Shown piece by piece: positions 1 to 11,695 of a stretch of 64,000 nucleotides of DNA. The stretch is from assembly GCF_003112435.1 (NCBI RefSeq), contig NZ_BDOQ01000003.1, positions 620,001 through 684,000 of the forward strand, read 5' to 3'. This stretch comes from Novimethylophilus kurashikiensis (GTDB taxonomy: Bacteria > Pseudomonadota > Gammaproteobacteria > Burkholderiales > Methylophilaceae). The stretch's first letter is position 1; each line of letters opens with the position of its first letter. A program made the translations under genes and the position numbers. Under the pieces are notes generated by a model that saw only the letters and a list, made by a program, of their open reading frames with translations, did not search any database and was not told the DNA's origin.

Positions 1-890
1 AGACGGGAGTGCAAGTAGAAAACGTCGCCAGGATAAGCTTCGCGGCCGGGAGGACGGCGCAGCAATAGGGACACTTGACGATAAGCCCAAGCTTGCTTGG
101 TCAAGTCGTCATACACGATCAGCGCGTCTTCGCCGCGATCACGGAAGTATTCACCCATGGTGCAACCTGCGTACGGTGCAATGAATTGCAGCGCTGCGGA
201 TTCGGAAGCTGAAGCAGCCACGACGATGGTGTATTCCAGCGCGCCGTGCTCTTCCAGCTTACGCACCACGTTAGCAATGGTCGAAGCCTTTTGACCGATA
301 GCGACGTAGATACACTTAACGCCTTGGCCCTTTTGATTGATGATGGTGTCGACCGCAACAGCCGTCTTACCGGTCTGACGGTCGCCAATGATCAGTTCGC
401 GCTGACCGCGGCCAACCGGCACCATGGAGTCAATTGCCTTGAGGCCGGTTTGCACAGGCTGCGAAACCGACTGACGGGCGATAACGCCAGGAGCCACCTT
501 TTCGATCTTGTCGGAGAGCTTGGCGTTGATCGGTCCCTTGCCGTCGATCGGCTGACCTAGGGAGTTGACCACGCGACCGAGCAACTCCGGGCCGACCGGT
601 ACTTCCAGAATGCGGCCGGTACACTTGACCGTAGCGCCTTCGGAGATGTGTTCATATTCACCCAGAACCACGGCACCGACGGAGTCGCGTTCCAGGTTAA
701 GGGCCATACCGAAGGTATTGCCCGGGAATTCAAGCATTTCGCCCTGCATCACGTCGGAAAGACCGTGGACGCGTACGATACCGTCGGTCACGGAGACCAC
801 GGTGCCTTGAGTACGAGCCTCAGCGCTGGCATTGAAATTTTCCAGCCGGCTCTTAATCAGTTCACTGATTTCAGAAGTGGTTAACTGCAT
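1..890 (-). CDS. atpA: F1 ATP synthase alpha subunit (5' part, cut by window edge)
   Basis: Catalytic-head subunit of F1Fo ATP synthase, cytoplasmic face of the inner membrane. About 296 N-terminal residues are present. The protein opens with [19 protein letters not shown], typical of alpha subunits, and carries the P-loop GDRQTGKT that binds non-catalytic nucleotide. The start codon at 890 lies 10 bases after the atpH stop. It is the last atp gene visible; atpG, atpD and atpC would be expected beyond the left edge. Identification is from motif and operon position; nothing looks unusual. Confidence 0.97.
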   Translation of the reverse strand, partial: MQLTTSEISELIKSRLENFNASAEARTQGTVVSVTDGIVRVHGLSDVMQGEMLEFPGNTFGMALNLERDSVGAVVLGEYEHISEGATVKCTGRILEVPVGPELLGRVVNSLGQPIDGKGPINAKLSDKIEKVAPGVIARQSVSQPVQTGLKAIDSMVPVGRGQRELIIGDRQTGKTAVAVDTIINQKGQGVKCIYVAIGQKASTIANVVRKLEEHGALEYTIVVAASASESAALQFIAPYAGCTMGEYFRDRGEDALIVYDDLTKQAWAYRQVSLLLRRPPGREAYPGDVFYLHSR

Positions 891-899
891 TTATGTCTC

Positions 900-1436
900 C
901 TAACCTTTCAGCGTATACGCCATCTCTTGGAGGCGGCCACGCACCGAAGCGTCTATAACGGTGTCGCCGATCTCGATCATCACGCCACCAATAATTTCCG
1001 GATCAACCTTGACGTGTGCCAGAACCTTCTTTTTGAAACGTGCTTCCAGCTGGCTTACCAGCATGTTCACTTGCGTTTCGTCAGGTTGGGTAGCTGCCGT
1101 AATTTCGGCATCCAGCACACCTTCGTCGTTAGCCTTCAACTCTTCAAACAACCGAGCGATTTCAGGCAACAGGTTAAGGCGGTCGTATTCGACGAGCAGC
1201 TTGATCAAATTGATTGCGCTCTCGTCCAGCTTGTCGCCACAGACTGCCAGAAACACCTTCTCTACTTGCGAGGAGGGGGTGTTGGGATCATCGTTGAGCG
1301 CCAGCATTTGCGGGTCGGAAGAAACCGCCGTCGCAAATGCCAGCATTTCGGACCAGCGCGCTAGCGCGTTCTTTTCCTTAGCCAGCCGATATACGGCTAC
1401 GGCATAAGGTCTTGCAATGGTGACCGCTTCAGCCAT
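900..1436 (-). CDS. atpH: F1 ATP synthase delta subunit
   Basis: Peripheral-stalk subunit that links F1 to the b subunits. The 178-residue length is normal for the family. The N-terminal half (AEAVTIARPYAVAVYRLA) matches the helical domain that binds the alpha N-termini, and the end (GDTVIDASVRGRLQEMAY) matches the conserved C-terminal signature. It sits between atpF (7 bases away) and atpA (9 bases away) in the atp operon, so it is almost certainly co-translated with them. Confidence 0.96.
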   Translation of the reverse strand: MAEAVTIARPYAVAVYRLAKEKNALARWSEMLAFATAVSSDPQMLALNDDPNTPSSQVEKVFLAVCGDKLDESAINLIKLLVEYDRLNLLPEIARLFEELKANDEGVLDAEITAATQPDETQVNMLVSQLEARFKKKVLAHVKVDPEIIGGVMIEIGDTVIDASVRGRLQEMAYTLKG

Positions 1437-1443
1437 GATAGTC

Positions 1444-1914
1444 TTACAGCTCCTTGGCGATGGCGCTCAGCATGTCGGCATGCGCCTTGGTATCGATTTC
1501 ACGGCGCAGAATTTTCTCGGCGCCAGTAATCGCCAATTCGGAAACCTGCTGACGCAGACCTTCCTTGGCACGATTCACTTCCTGCTCGATTTCAGCCTTG
1601 GCACCGGTGATGATGCGATCACCCTCGATCTTAGCGTTGCCTTTGGCTTCTTCGATGATCTCAGTTGCACGCTTTTCAGCTTGAGCAATGATTTCAGATG
1701 CCTTTTCCTTGGCAGCGTGCAGCTCTTGTGCTGCGCGCTTGGATGCCAGTTCCAGATCATGCTTGCCGCGTTCAGCAGCGGCCAGACCGTCGGCAATGGT
1801 TTTTTGGCGAGTTTCAACCGCCGTCAGCAACGGCGGCCATACGAACTTCACCGTGAACCAGATCAGGATCGCGAACGATACGGCCTGTGCCAGCAGTGTC
1901 AGGTTAATGTTCAT
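1444..1914 (-). CDS. atpF: Fo ATP synthase b subunit
   Basis: Peripheral-stalk b subunit of 156 residues. A single N-terminal membrane segment (about residues 5-26, with the usual [11 protein letters not shown] exit) is followed by a long charged Ala/Glu/Lys-rich helix that forms the dimeric stalk. The length equals the E. coli protein. It lies between atpE and atpH in the standard order. Only one b-type gene is present, as in other heterotrophic-type proteobacterial operons. Confidence 0.96.
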   Translation of the reverse strand: MNINLTLLAQAVSFAILIWFTVKFVWPPLLTAVETRQKTIADGLAAAERGKHDLELASKRAAQELHAAKEKASEIIAQAEKRATEIIEEAKGNAKIEGDRIITGAKAEIEQEVNRAKEGLRQQVSELAITGAEKILRREIDTKAHADMLSAIAKEL

Positions 1915-1948
1915 TTCAGCTCCTAGCTGTTAAAACCCAGCCTATAAC

Positions 1949-3080
<1,132 letters not shown>

Positions 3081-3089
3081 TCCTAAACC

Positions 3090-3476
3090 CTACGAATTTT
3101 TATCAGCATCCAAGGTCCGCAACGCTGCGCCCGAGATGAGCGCCGCACAAGCAAGACCACCAATCAGGGCCAGTGGAACCAACCCCTTATAAAACTTAAA
3201 TACCGCAAACAGCAGCACGGCAATCACACCGAGCTTTACAGCCTCAGCCTTAAGCAGCACCATGAGTGCGCCGCCCGGCGTGCTTGCTTTACCGCCCTCT
3301 GCCACTTTCATGCCTGCATATCCGCCTAAAATTGCTGCAGCAGCACCGCCTAATACTGATGTGGCCGCGTTCATGCCAGCAGCGAAATATGCCAAGATGC
3401 TTAGCACCAGCGTCACGATCAGCTGCCGGCGAAGGGCCTTATCGAAAGCCGTAGCAATACTTGTTACATTATCCAT
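3090..3476 (-). CDS. atpI: ATP synthase subunit I (AtpI)
   Basis: Small membrane protein (128 residues from the ATG at 3476) with four hydrophobic segments, at the head of the atp operon. AtpI proteins assist c-ring assembly or cation supply; they are poorly conserved, so the call rests on position, size and membrane layout. A start at 3494 would add six residues (MGRGQA) and cannot be excluded. Confidence 0.85.
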   Translation of the reverse strand: MDNVTSIATAFDKALRRQLIVTLVLSILAYFAAGMNAATSVLGGAAAAILGGYAGMKVAEGGKASTPGGALMVLLKAEAVKLGVIAVLLFAVFKFYKGLVPLALIGGLACAALISGAALRTLDADKNS

Positions 3477-3588
3477 TGCTTGCCCTCGTCCCACATCGGC
3501 TTAGCTAAACCAAAAGATTTTCAACGATTTCGGACCTTCTAGTCAAGTCAAAAGTGATTTTTTCATTTCACTTTGCTTGGCTTGAGAA

Positions 3589-4446
3589 TCATCGTCTTTT
3601 CATAATGGCGATCAAATCATCCAATTGGTCCAAATTGTGATAGCGAATACTTACCGTCCCAGAACCGCTCTTAGATGCTTGAATCCTAACTTTCGCACCC
3701 AAGCTTTCAGCCAACTCTTCCTGAAGTCGCAATACGTCCTTGTCTTCTTTCTTGTCCGGCTTGGAATTGCTTTCACCGTTATCCATCAACCGCTTTACCA
3801 AGGCTTCAGCTTCGCGCACCGAAAGTTGTTTCTGGGAAATATATTCCGCCGTCGTGATTTGCTTAGCTCCATTGAGGGAGAGCAGAGCGCGCGCATGCCC
3901 CATGTCGATCTTTCCCTGCATCAACAAATCCTGGACTGGTTGCGCTAGATTAAGCAAACGCAAGAGATTGGTTACTGCAGCTCGCGACCGGCCCACCGCA
4001 TCCGCCGCAAGTTGATGTGTCATGCTGAACTCATCCACCAGCCGCTTGATCCCAACTGCTTCTTCCAAGGGGTTCAGGTTTTCGCGCTGGATGTTCTCGA
4101 TCAAAGACATCGCCAAAGCGGCTTCGTCCGGGATTTCACGGACCAGGACTGGCACTTCGGCAAGCCCAGCCAGCTGAGCGGCGCGCCACCTGCGCTCACC
4201 GGCGATGATTTCGTATTTTTCTGAAGTCACAGCCCGCACTAGAATTGGCTGCATGATGCCCTGCGTCTTGATTGAACTGGCCAGTTGCTGCAAGGAATCC
4301 TGATCCATTTGTGTCCGGGGCTGATACTTGCCCGGCTGCAAGGCGCCAACCTTCATCGTACGAAGCGCATCATTGCTGGCAACCGTTTCCAAATCGCCGC
4401 CCAACAAAGCGTCCAACCCACGCCCCAACCCCCTCATATTAGCCAT
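3589..4446 (-). CDS. parB: Chromosome partitioning protein ParB
   Basis: DNA-binding CTP-dependent clamp that loads at parS and works with ParA in origin segregation. The 285-residue protein begins with [17 protein letters not shown]. It contains the CTP-binding box GERRWRAAQLAG and ENIQRENLNPLEEA, then a helix-turn-helix region around GRSRAAVTNLLRLLNLA and a C-terminal dimerisation part. It overlaps the parA stop by 8 bases. Two good parS sites lie in this window (7807 and 14372), so the whole centromere system is here. Confidence 0.96.
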   Translation of the reverse strand: MANMRGLGRGLDALLGGDLETVASNDALRTMKVGALQPGKYQPRTQMDQDSLQQLASSIKTQGIMQPILVRAVTSEKYEIIAGERRWRAAQLAGLAEVPVLVREIPDEAALAMSLIENIQRENLNPLEEAVGIKRLVDEFSMTHQLAADAVGRSRAAVTNLLRLLNLAQPVQDLLMQGKIDMGHARALLSLNGAKQITTAEYISQKQLSVREAEALVKRLMDNGESNSKPDKKEDKDVLRLQEELAESLGAKVRIQASKSGSGTVSIRYHNLDQLDDLIAIMKRR

Positions 4447-5209
4447 TCTTAACACCTCTATTGATAATCTCGCCTGCTAACGCAAGATAAGCTTGGGCAC
4501 CTTTCGATGCGCGATCATGGAATAACACAGGGACGCCATAACTCGGCGCCTCAGCCAAACGGATGTTTCTTGGGATCACCGTCCGGTATACCTTGTCGCC
4601 GAAATGACGTTCCAGCTGAGCCGAGACCTGCTGCGCCAGCATATTTCGGTTATCGAACATCGTCCTGAGCAAGCCTTCTACTTCCAGTACAGGATTAAGA
4701 TGTGCGCGGACTTTTTTGATGGTTTTAACTAAATCGGACAAACCTTCAAGCGCGTAGTACTCACATTGCATGGGAATCAGGACCGATTGTGCAGCTGTCA
4801 GTGCATTAACGGTAATTAGGTTCAATGCAGGTGGGCAGTCGATCAAGATGTAATCATATTCATCTTGTAGTTTTGCCAATGCGCTTTTAAGTCGCGTTTC
4901 TCTCGCAAACTCATTGACTAGCTCAACCTCCGCCCCAGCCAACTCGCGATTCGCCGGCACCACATCGTATTTACCCTTTTCGGTTCGTACCATAACTTCC
5001 GTAAGCGCCTTGTCATCAATGAGTACGTCATACACCGAGGAAGCAAGGGCATCCTTGTTGATCCCGCTCCCCATCGTTGCATTACCCTGTGGGTCAAGGT
5101 CGATCAGTAGAACTCTTCTTTTGGTTGCGGCTAAGGATGCAGCGAGATTGACACAAGTGGTCGTCTTGCCAACCCCACCTTTCTGGTTCGTTACTGCAAG
5201 GATTTTCAT
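4439..5209 (-). CDS. parA: Chromosome partitioning ATPase ParA
   Basis: Deviant Walker-type ATPase of 256 residues that moves ParB-parS complexes over the nucleoid. It has the motif KGGVGKTT near residues 10-17, [12 protein letters not shown], and ILIDCPPAL (Walker B-like). The absence of an N-terminal DNA-binding extension marks it as chromosomal rather than plasmid type Ia. Its ATG overlaps the rsmG stop as ATGA, so translation of rsmG, parA and parB is likely coupled. Confidence 0.97.
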   Translation of the reverse strand: MKILAVTNQKGGVGKTTTCVNLAASLAATKRRVLLIDLDPQGNATMGSGINKDALASSVYDVLIDDKALTEVMVRTEKGKYDVVPANRELAGAEVELVNEFARETRLKSALAKLQDEYDYILIDCPPALNLITVNALTAAQSVLIPMQCEYYALEGLSDLVKTIKKVRAHLNPVLEVEGLLRTMFDNRNMLAQQVSAQLERHFGDKVYRTVIPRNIRLAEAPSYGVPVLFHDRASKGAQAYLALAGEIINRGVKNG

Positions 5210-5826
5210 TTTTTTGCCTCAATACGAACAAGATGCCTATGTGCTTCCACACCCGGCACACTCAGGGGGACTACTTCCACATTCTCTAATCCAGCCTGAG
5301 CAAGCTCCTCATAGGGGTAAACCCCCTTCATCGCGAGCCAATGCCCATCAGGTTCCACTAGATGCGCAGTCAGTTTCAAAAATTCTGCAATATCTGAAAA
5401 CGCGCGGGAGATGACACAATCGAACTGTTGAGCAGGCTTGAATTGCTCTACGCGTGAGCACACAACTTCAAGGTTAGAAATTCCAAGTTCTGCTTTTGCC
5501 TGTCGCTGAAATGTTGTCTTTTTATGGCTTGAATCAAGGATCGTCACCTTAAGATCTGGTCGCGCCAGAGCTAGCGGAATTCCTGGGAGGCCTGCGCCGC
5601 TGCCAACATCCAACAGCGTCGAGCATTTCAAATGAGGGAGCACCGCGAGGCTATCTAGTAGATGCAAACCCACCATTTCCTCCGGATCTCGCACTGCGGT
5701 TAGGTTGTGCACCTTGTTCCACTTACTGATCAACGCCAGATATTCGAGCAGTTTTTCTTGTGTTTCCCGCGACAAGGCCAGCCCTAATGCAGACAAGCCA
5801 TCCCCCAGCAATTGTTCTTGGCTCAA
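5206..5826 (-). CDS. rsmG: 16S rRNA m7G527 methyltransferase RsmG
   Basis: SAM-dependent methyltransferase that makes m7G527 in 16S rRNA. The 206-residue protein has the SAM-binding motif [18 protein letters not shown] and the downstream [14 protein letters not shown] element. It starts with TTG at 5826, overlapping the mnmG stop as TTGA. Loss of this enzyme is a known cause of low-level streptomycin resistance; the gene here looks intact. Confidence 0.95.
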   Translation of the reverse strand: MSQEQLLGDGLSALGLALSRETQEKLLEYLALISKWNKVHNLTAVRDPEEMVGLHLLDSLAVLPHLKCSTLLDVGSGAGLPGIPLALARPDLKVTILDSSHKKTTFQRQAKAELGISNLEVVCSRVEQFKPAQQFDCVISRAFSDIAEFLKLTAHLVEPDGHWLAMKGVYPYEELAQAGLENVEVVPLSVPGVEAHRHLVRIEAKK

Positions 5827-7727
5827 GCAGCGTCTCCCAAATCCTTGGTATTTTTGGCTTTGTACTTTTTCTTAAGATATACAAGCAATAATGAGACTGC
5901 CGCCGGGGTAATGCCAGACACTCGTCCGGCTTGGCCCAGCGTCTGGGGCTTGTAGACATTGAGTTTCTGCTGCGCCTCAATCGACAACCCCTTCACATCT
6001 CGGTAATCGAGATCCTCTGGTATTTCTAACGATTCATAATAACGAGAGCGCTGAATCTCATCTTGCTGGCGATCGATGTACCCCTGATATTTAGCACTAA
6101 TCTCCAGCTGCTGCCGTACCTGGGGATCACTTTCACCTTCATCTCCAGTTAGCGAGAGGAGGGCTTCGTAACTCACTTCGGGCCTACGTAGCAATTCGAA
6201 GAGCGGGTATTCACGTTCGATCTGCTTACCAAGGACAGCGGTAGCTATCGTCTCATCCAACATTGCCGGGTAAACAAAAGTTCTTTTCAAACGCTCAGTT
6301 TCCCGCGCAATAGCTTCTTGTTTCCTGCTAAATGCCTCCCAACGAACATCATCGACAACCCCTATTTTGCGGCCAACCTCTGTCAATCGTATATCGGCAT
6401 TATCTTCACGCAGCATCAACCGATACTCGGCTCGGCTGGTAAACATACGGTAGGGTTCGCTGACGCCACGAGTAATCAAATCATCTACCAGCACGCCAAT
6501 GTAAGCTTGATCCCGAGACGGACACCAGGCCGGCTCATCCCAGGCATACAAGGCAGCGTTAATACCCGCTAACAGACCTTGCGCCGCGGCTTCTTCATAG
6601 CCAGTCGTACCATTGATTTGCCCGCCGAAAAACAGACCTTGAATAGCTTTCGTTTCAAACGAATTCTTTAACCCTCTCGGGTCGTAATAATCGTATTCAA
6701 TGGCATAGCCAGGCCGAAGAATGTGTGCGTTCTCCAAACCCCTGATGCTGCGTACGAGGTTGATTTGCACGTCGAAAGGGAGACTAGTAGAAATCCCGTT
6801 CGGATAAATTTCGTTTGTCGCCAATCCCTCAGGCTCGAGGAAAACCTGATGCGACTCCTTTCCGGCAAATCGCATGATCTTATCTTCAACCGAAGGGCAG
6901 TAGCGCGGACCGACCCCCTCAATCACACCTGTATACATGGGCGAGCGATCCAACCCACTGCGGATGATTTCGTGCGTACGTTCGTTGGTGTGCGCAATCC
7001 AGCAAGGCAGCTGTTGTGGATGTTGTTCGGGACTTCCTAGAAAAGAAAACACGGGTACAGGATCATCCCCTGGTTGTTCCTCCAGTACGGAATAATCGAT
7101 CGTGCGACCGTCAATCCTAGGAGGTGTACCTGTTTTCAAACGCCCCGCAGGCAGGCTCAACTCCCGCAACCGCGCAGCCAATGAAATTGCCGGGGGATCT
7201 CCGGCTCGCCCTGCACGGTAGTTTTCTAGCCCAACATGCACGAGCCCATTCAGGAAGGTTCCCGCCGTCAGCACAACCGCCTTGGCTTTGAACCGTAGAC
7301 CGATTTGGGTAATGACTCCAGCAATACGGTCACCCTCAATAATGACGTCATCGACCGCCTGCTGAAACAGCCATAGGTTGGGCTGGTTTTCCAAGCGCCA
7401 CCGGATAGCTGCTTTGTAAAGAATGCGATCAGCCTGAGCGCGAGTAGCCCTGACTGCAGGGCCTTTGGATGAATTGAGTATCCTGAACTGGATACCACCC
7501 TCATCGGTCGCAGTGGCCATTGCGCCACCAAGCGCATCCACTTCCTTGACCAAATGTCCCTTACCAATCCCGCCAATGGACGGATTGCATGACATTTGCC
7601 CTAAAGTTTCGATATTGTGAGTCAATAAAAGGGTTTTTCGCCCCATGCGCGCACTGGCTAATGCGGCTTCTGTGCCGGCATGGCCACCACCCACCACAAT
7701 TACATCAAATATTTCAGGGAATTGCAT
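5823..7727 (-). CDS. mnmG: tRNA uridine 5-carboxymethylaminomethyl synthase, FAD subunit MnmG
   Basis: FAD-dependent partner of MnmE in making (c)mnm5 at wobble uridine 34 of tRNAs. The 634-residue protein opens [18 protein letters not shown], an FAD-binding Rossmann motif, and carries [16 protein letters not shown] plus [16 protein letters not shown] chose the ATG at 7727; an open frame continues to 7784 but adds 19 residues with no family support. A parS-like site sits 80 bases upstream, between this gene and mnmE. Confidence 0.97.
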   Translation of the reverse strand: MQFPEIFDVIVVGGGHAGTEAALASARMGRKTLLLTHNIETLGQMSCNPSIGGIGKGHLVKEVDALGGAMATATDEGGIQFRILNSSKGPAVRATRAQADRILYKAAIRWRLENQPNLWLFQQAVDDVIIEGDRIAGVITQIGLRFKAKAVVLTAGTFLNGLVHVGLENYRAGRAGDPPAISLAARLRELSLPAGRLKTGTPPRIDGRTIDYSVLEEQPGDDPVPVFSFLGSPEQHPQQLPCWIAHTNERTHEIIRSGLDRSPMYTGVIEGVGPRYCPSVEDKIMRFAGKESHQVFLEPEGLATNEIYPNGISTSLPFDVQINLVRSIRGLENAHILRPGYAIEYDYYDPRGLKNSFETKAIQGLFFGGQINGTTGYEEAAAQGLLAGINAALYAWDEPAWCPSRDQAYIGVLVDDLITRGVSEPYRMFTSRAEYRLMLREDNADIRLTEVGRKIGVVDDVRWEAFSRKQEAIARETERLKRTFVYPAMLDETIATAVLGKQIEREYPLFELLRRPEVSYEALLSLTGDEGESDPQVRQQLEISAKYQGYIDRQQDEIQRSRYYESLEIPEDLDYRDVKGLSIEAQQKLNVYKPQTLGQAGRVSGITPAAVSLLLVYLKKKYKAKNTKDLGDAA

Positions 7728-7806
7728 TAGAAAACGGCTTTTCTGCCCATTGAGAAAAGTCGTTAATGATACTGCATGAAACACGCGTTGTCAGGCCAAA
7801 ACCTTG

Positions 7807-7822
7807 TGTTTCACGTGGAACG
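7807..7822. promoter_or_regulatory. parS centromere site (near-consensus)
   Basis: TGTTTCACGTGGAACG differs from the bacterial parS consensus TGTTNCACGTGNAACA only at the last base. It lies in the gap between mnmE and mnmG, about 4 kb from dnaA and 2.6 kb from parA. The second site at 14372 has the same core, so a chance match is unlikely. Confidence 0.85.
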
Positions 7823-7823
7823 T

Positions 7824-9170
7824 TTACTTGCCGATACAGAATCGACCGAAAATTTCTCCTAGCAAATCATCTGAAGTGAACTCGCCGGTGATTTCGTTCA
7901 AAGACTCTTGCGCCAGCCTTAAATCTTCCGCTAAGAGCTCGGCCTGATTGAGGTTTTTCTTCGCATTTTCAATAGATTGTGAAACACCATCCAGCGCTTT
8001 TAAGTGACGCTGGCGAGCCATGAAAACGCCTTCTGTCCCAGCTCGCCATCCGGCAAGTTCGAGTAGATGCTGCTTCAGGAGGGAAATACCATGTCCCGTT
8101 TTGGCGGACAGGAAAATATGCGTTTTTCCATCCACCTCCCGAATTTCAGGACTCGAATTAACCAAATCGATTTTATTGTGAATCCATATTTGTTGAGGAA
8201 CGCCACTTAATCGCGCCAAAATCGATTTTTCGTTTTCGGTAATGCCATGAGTTGCGTCAACCAGAATTAATGCGATATGCGCAGTTTCTGCGGCTCGCCA
8301 AGTTCGCTGAATGCCAAAAATTTCCACTTCATCGACTGTTTCGCGCAGCCCGGCGGTATCGATCACATGAATAGGGACCCCCTCCAACTGAATTTCACTG
8401 CGTATAGTATCCCGTGTTGTTCCGGCGATAGCGGTCACTATGGCAATATCCTGTCCTGCCAACTGATTCATGAGACTCGATTTGCCAACATTCGGCTGAC
8501 CGATCAAGACGACCTGAATGCCTTCGCGAAGAATGCTCCCTTGTTTTGCCGTAGTCGAAAGGAGCGACAATTCGTTTCTGATGGACTCCAATTTATCGAT
8601 TACGCCACCCTCTGTGATGAAATCGATATCTTCTTCTGGGAAATCCAGACACGCTTCGACATACATTCGAAGATTGATGAGCCGCTCGCGCAAGGCGTGG
8701 ACATGTGAAGAGAACTCTCCGGACAGAGAGCGCATGGCGCTACGCGCAGCCAAATCGGTAGAGGCGTCGATTAAATCCGCTACAGCCTCTGCTTGAGCAA
8801 GATCCAACTTGTCGTTGAGATAGGCCCGCTTGGTAAACTCACCGGGCTCGGCAAGCTTGGCACCTAAAGCAAGGCATCGTTGCAGCAAGCGTTGGAGAAC
8901 AGCGGTTCCGCCATGCCCCTGCAACTCGAGGATATTTTCTCCGGTATAAGAGTGAGGCGCTGGAAAATAGATAGCGATACCACGGTCAATAGTGGAACCA
9001 TCGGTATCGAGGAAGTCGATATATGTAGCGTGTCTGGGGGAGGGGCAGCGTCCAAGAATGGTGACTGCGATATCGGGCGCGGCCCGCCCTGAAACTCGTA
9101 TCACACCGATGCCGCCTCGCCCCGGTGCGGTGGCGATGGCGGCTATAGTGCCTTCATCAGGCCTTGGCAC
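7824..9170 (-). CDS. mnmE: tRNA modification GTPase MnmE
   Basis: GTPase that works with MnmG on wobble uridines, also called TrmE. It has the N-terminal folate-binding domain ([21 protein letters not shown] region), G1 [10 protein letters not shown]3 DTAG, G4 NKID and the C-terminal FCIGK with the catalytic cysteine. I place the start at a GTG at 9170, giving 448 residues, close to the usual 450-455. The only in-frame ATG is at 9218, inside yidC, and adds residues not seen in the family. It overlaps the yidC end by 14 bases. Confidence 0.95.
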   Translation of the reverse strand: MPRPDEGTIAAIATAPGRGGIGVIRVSGRAAPDIAVTILGRCPSPRHATYIDFLDTDGSTIDRGIAIYFPAPHSYTGENILELQGHGGTAVLQRLLQRCLALGAKLAEPGEFTKRAYLNDKLDLAQAEAVADLIDASTDLAARSAMRSLSGEFSSHVHALRERLINLRMYVEACLDFPEEDIDFITEGGVIDKLESIRNELSLLSTTAKQGSILREGIQVVLIGQPNVGKSSLMNQLAGQDIAIVTAIAGTTRDTIRSEIQLEGVPIHVIDTAGLRETVDEVEIFGIQRTWRAAETAHIALILVDATHGITENEKSILARLSGVPQQIWIHNKIDLVNSSPEIREVDGKTHIFLSAKTGHGISLLKQHLLELAGWRAGTEGVFMARQRHLKALDGVSQSIENAKKNLNQAELLAEDLRLAQESLNEITGEFTSDDLLGEIFGRFCIGK

Positions 9171-10773
9171 CTTTGCTGGCGCCTTCAATCGAACGGTTGA
9201 TCGCCCACTGCTGTGCAATGGACAGAATATTGTTCACTAACCAGTACAACACCAACCCAGCAGGGAAGAAGAAGAAGAATACGCTGAAAGCGACCGGCAT
9301 GATCTTCATCACTTTAGCCTGCACAGGATCCGGCGGCGGGGGATTCAAGCTGCTCTGGATAATCATGGTCAAGCCCATCAGGATAGGTAGGACATAATAG
9401 GGGTCGGTCGCAGACAAATCCTTGATCCACAAGATAAAGGGTGCGTGACGCATTTCAACGCTGCCTAGCAGCACCCAATACAACGCGATGAATACCGGAA
9501 TTTGAACCAGAATTGGCAAACAGCCGCCCATAGGATTGATTTTTTCTGTCTTGTACAGCTCCATCATGGCTTTGTGCAGCTTTTCACGATCATCGCCATA
9601 ACGTTCCTTGATCTGCTGGAGCCGTGGCGCCACTTTGCGCATATGGGCCATGGACTTGTAGCTGGCAGCAGATAAGGGAAAAAAGATCAATTTGAGCAAA
9701 ACAGTAAGCAGAATGATGGCCACGCCCCAGTTGTGCACGAGCGATTGAATTGTCGTCAGCACCCAGAACAATGGGGTAGCAATCACTGTGAGCCAGCCAT
9801 AGTCAACCGTATACTCCAACCCAGGGGCAACTTCTTTGAGGTGTTTTTGCTCTTGCGGGCCAGCGAATAGACGAGCATCAATCTGTGATGTTGCGCCAGG
9901 AGCAACACTACCAAGCGAAGTGACCTCGCCAGCAGAGTACAAGTTATTTCCCAAATCTTTTGTGTAGAACTCCCGTGAAGTGCCGGATTTCAAAATCCAG
10001 GCGCTCGCGAAGTAATGCTGCACCATGCCAATCCAGCCGTCGGTAGCATTTTTCGACAAGTTGGATTTCTTCATCTCATCGAATTTGAGTTTCTTGTATT
10101 TGTCGCCCTCAGTAAAATAAGCCGCGCCACTGAACGTCGGCATCATCGCAGATCCCTTGCTCGATAGGCTGTCGTGCACGATCTGGAAATAGGCTGACGC
10201 GTCGACAGCTTGGCCGCTCGCATTATGTAGCTCATAGCGCAAATCGGTGACATAAGAGCCGCGATGGAAGGTATAGATCTTGGCTACCTGAAGTCCAGCC
10301 TCATTTTTCCAGGTCAGACGGACCTCTAACTTATCCTGCCCCTGTTCAAGCGAATAGTCCGATTTCTCGGTTACAAATGCCGCTTTATGATTAGGAAGAC
10401 CATTACCGATCAATCCAGACTGGGCAATGTAAAGATGCGATAGCGATTGATCGTCAAACAGAACAAAATTTTTATCTTTGTTGTCGGTTGCCTTGTGATG
10501 AAGCAGTTCCAAATGGCGGAGGTCGCCGCCTTGGGTATCTATAATGGCTTCAACCATGTCTGTTTTAACATGGATTTTTTGACCTGCAGGGAGCGTAAAA
10601 GCGTCGGAATGCGGAAGCGCGGCAACTGGCTGAGCAGTTTTTCCGGTTGGATTAACTGTTTGCACATTCTGAGTGCCCATCGTAGGGGGAGCACTTTCGC
10701 GCTGCCATCCATCCCAGAGCATCAATATGGAAAAGGAAAAAATCAGAAACAGGATAAGACGTTTGGTATCCAT
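9157..10773 (-). CDS. yidC: Membrane protein insertase YidC
   Basis: Inner-membrane insertase of 538 residues, the Gram-negative form with a large periplasmic domain. There is an N-terminal anchor (about residues 6-20), a long periplasmic beta domain (about 60-330), then the conserved hydrophobic core ([52 protein letters not shown]). It helps insert Fo c subunits and respiratory proteins. Gene order yidC-yidD-rnpA-rpmH is the standard origin-proximal arrangement. Confidence 0.97.
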   Translation of the reverse strand: MDTKRLILFLIFSFSILMLWDGWQRESAPPTMGTQNVQTVNPTGKTAQPVAALPHSDAFTLPAGQKIHVKTDMVEAIIDTQGGDLRHLELLHHKATDNKDKNFVLFDDQSLSHLYIAQSGLIGNGLPNHKAAFVTEKSDYSLEQGQDKLEVRLTWKNEAGLQVAKIYTFHRGSYVTDLRYELHNASGQAVDASAYFQIVHDSLSSKGSAMMPTFSGAAYFTEGDKYKKLKFDEMKKSNLSKNATDGWIGMVQHYFASAWILKSGTSREFYTKDLGNNLYSAGEVTSLGSVAPGATSQIDARLFAGPQEQKHLKEVAPGLEYTVDYGWLTVIATPLFWVLTTIQSLVHNWGVAIILLTVLLKLIFFPLSAASYKSMAHMRKVAPRLQQIKERYGDDREKLHKAMMELYKTEKINPMGGCLPILVQIPVFIALYWVLLGSVEMRHAPFILWIKDLSATDPYYVLPILMGLTMIIQSSLNPPPPDPVQAKVMKIMPVAFSVFFFFFPAGLVLYWLVNNILSIAQQWAINRSIEGASKGAKA

Positions 10774-10786
10774 ATATTCTCAATTG

Positions 10787-10996
10787 TTAAGGCACAGGGT
10801 CATGCCCGCCGCAATGCCAGGGATGGCACCGGGCTAATCTTCGCAGCGTCAGCCAACTTCCGCGCAATGCTCCATGCTTTGAAATTGCTTCTATCGAATA
10901 ACGGGAACAGCTGGGCGTAAACCGGCAATTATTTCCAAGTAACGGGCTGATCAACCAGCGGTATCCATTAATGATGAATATCAGGAGCCGTGCCAT
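10787..10996 (-). CDS. yidD: Membrane protein insertion efficiency factor YidD
   Basis: Small amphipathic membrane-associated protein that supports YidC. Conserved residues are visible: [27 protein letters not shown] and the final [11 protein letters not shown] start it at the ATG at 10996 (MARLLIF, 69 residues), which fits the family N-terminus; a start at 11017 would add seven residues. Both overlap the end of rnpA, as is common for this pair. Confidence 0.92.
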   Translation of the reverse strand: MARLLIFIINGYRWLISPLLGNNCRFTPSCSRYSIEAISKHGALRGSWLTLRRLARCHPWHCGGHDPVP

Positions 10997-11369
10997 TCCC
11001 GTTAGTTCCAGAAACATCTAACAATTTTAGACGTAATCGCTTGGAAATGCGCGTCAATTCCGCTTGTACCGTGGAAAAATCACTTTTCAAAAACGGCTTA
11101 TTCAAACGTATGACGATATCTACGGCGATCAGAGTTGCCTGGTTATGTCTAAACCATTCCCGCAATACTCGCCGCATATAGTTTCGGGCGACTGCCCTAC
11201 GAGCAACCTTCTTGCTGACAACGATACCGATTCTAGGGTGCTCCAACCCGTTTGGTTTGTAGTGAGCAGCCAGCCAATTTCCATAAATCCGTTGTTTGAA
11301 ACTAAAAACGGATGAAAATTCATCCGTTTTTTTCAACTTCAATCGGCTTGGAAAGCCGTAGCGAACCAC
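10968..11369 (-). CDS. rnpA: RNase P protein component
   Basis: Protein subunit of RNase P, which matures tRNA 5' ends together with the RNA subunit. The 133-residue protein starts with GTG and has the basic signature [19 protein letters not shown] that contacts the RNA. It lies just downstream of rpmH on the same strand. The C-terminus is slightly extended ([11 protein letters not shown]), overlapping yidD. Confidence 0.95.
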   Translation of the reverse strand: MVRYGFPSRLKLKKTDEFSSVFSFKQRIYGNWLAAHYKPNGLEHPRIGIVVSKKVARRAVARNYMRRVLREWFRHNQATLIAVDIVIRLNKPFLKSDFSTVQAELTRISKRLRLKLLDVSGTNGNGTAPDIHH

Positions 11370-11380
11370 GCTCCGCGTAA

Positions 11381-11515
11381 TTAAACAGCGAGACGGGCGC
11401 GACCCTTGGCACGACGTGCGTTGATCACGGCACGGCCGCCCTTGGTCTTCATTCGAACCAGGAAGCCATGAGTGCGTGCGCGGCGAACCTTGGAAGGTTG
11501 ATATGTACGTTTCAT
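11381..11515 (-). CDS. rpmH: 50S ribosomal protein L34
   Basis: Ribosomal large-subunit protein of 44 residues. The reverse strand reads [18 protein letters not shown] and then [19 protein letters not shown], ending RARLAV, an almost invariant bacterial L34 sequence. It is divergent from dnaA, so the gap 11516-11695 holds promoters for both and one perfect DnaA box. Confidence 0.98.
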   Translation of the reverse strand: MKRTYQPSKVRRARTHGFLVRMKTKGGRAVINARRAKGRARLAV

Positions 11516-11619
11516 CGCGAACCTCTTTCTGAATACTTAAAAACTTAAAAGGGCATAATTAAACTCTGCCAACACACAAGTTGTCAACTTATTTATCTTT
11601 TCGCTTAATCAGTACCGTC

Positions 11620-11628
11620 TGTGGATAA
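11620..11628 (-). promoter_or_regulatory. DnaA box upstream of dnaA
   Basis: TGTGGATAA on the plus strand is an exact reverse complement of the strong DnaA box TTATCCACA. It sits 68 bases before the dnaA start codon, so it may serve dnaA autoregulation, origin function, or both. I see only this one exact box in the rpmH-dnaA gap. Confidence 0.8.
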
Positions 11629-11695
11629 GGTTGGGGAAAAGTACTAAAATCAGCGGTCCGCGATTTCTGGTCCAAAGATAATTCCACCCCTTCCT

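Noticed and set aside
3551-3574. Possible terminator between atpI and parB
   Set aside because: The stem AAAGTGA / TCACTTT is short and AT-rich without a proper T tract on the minus strand.
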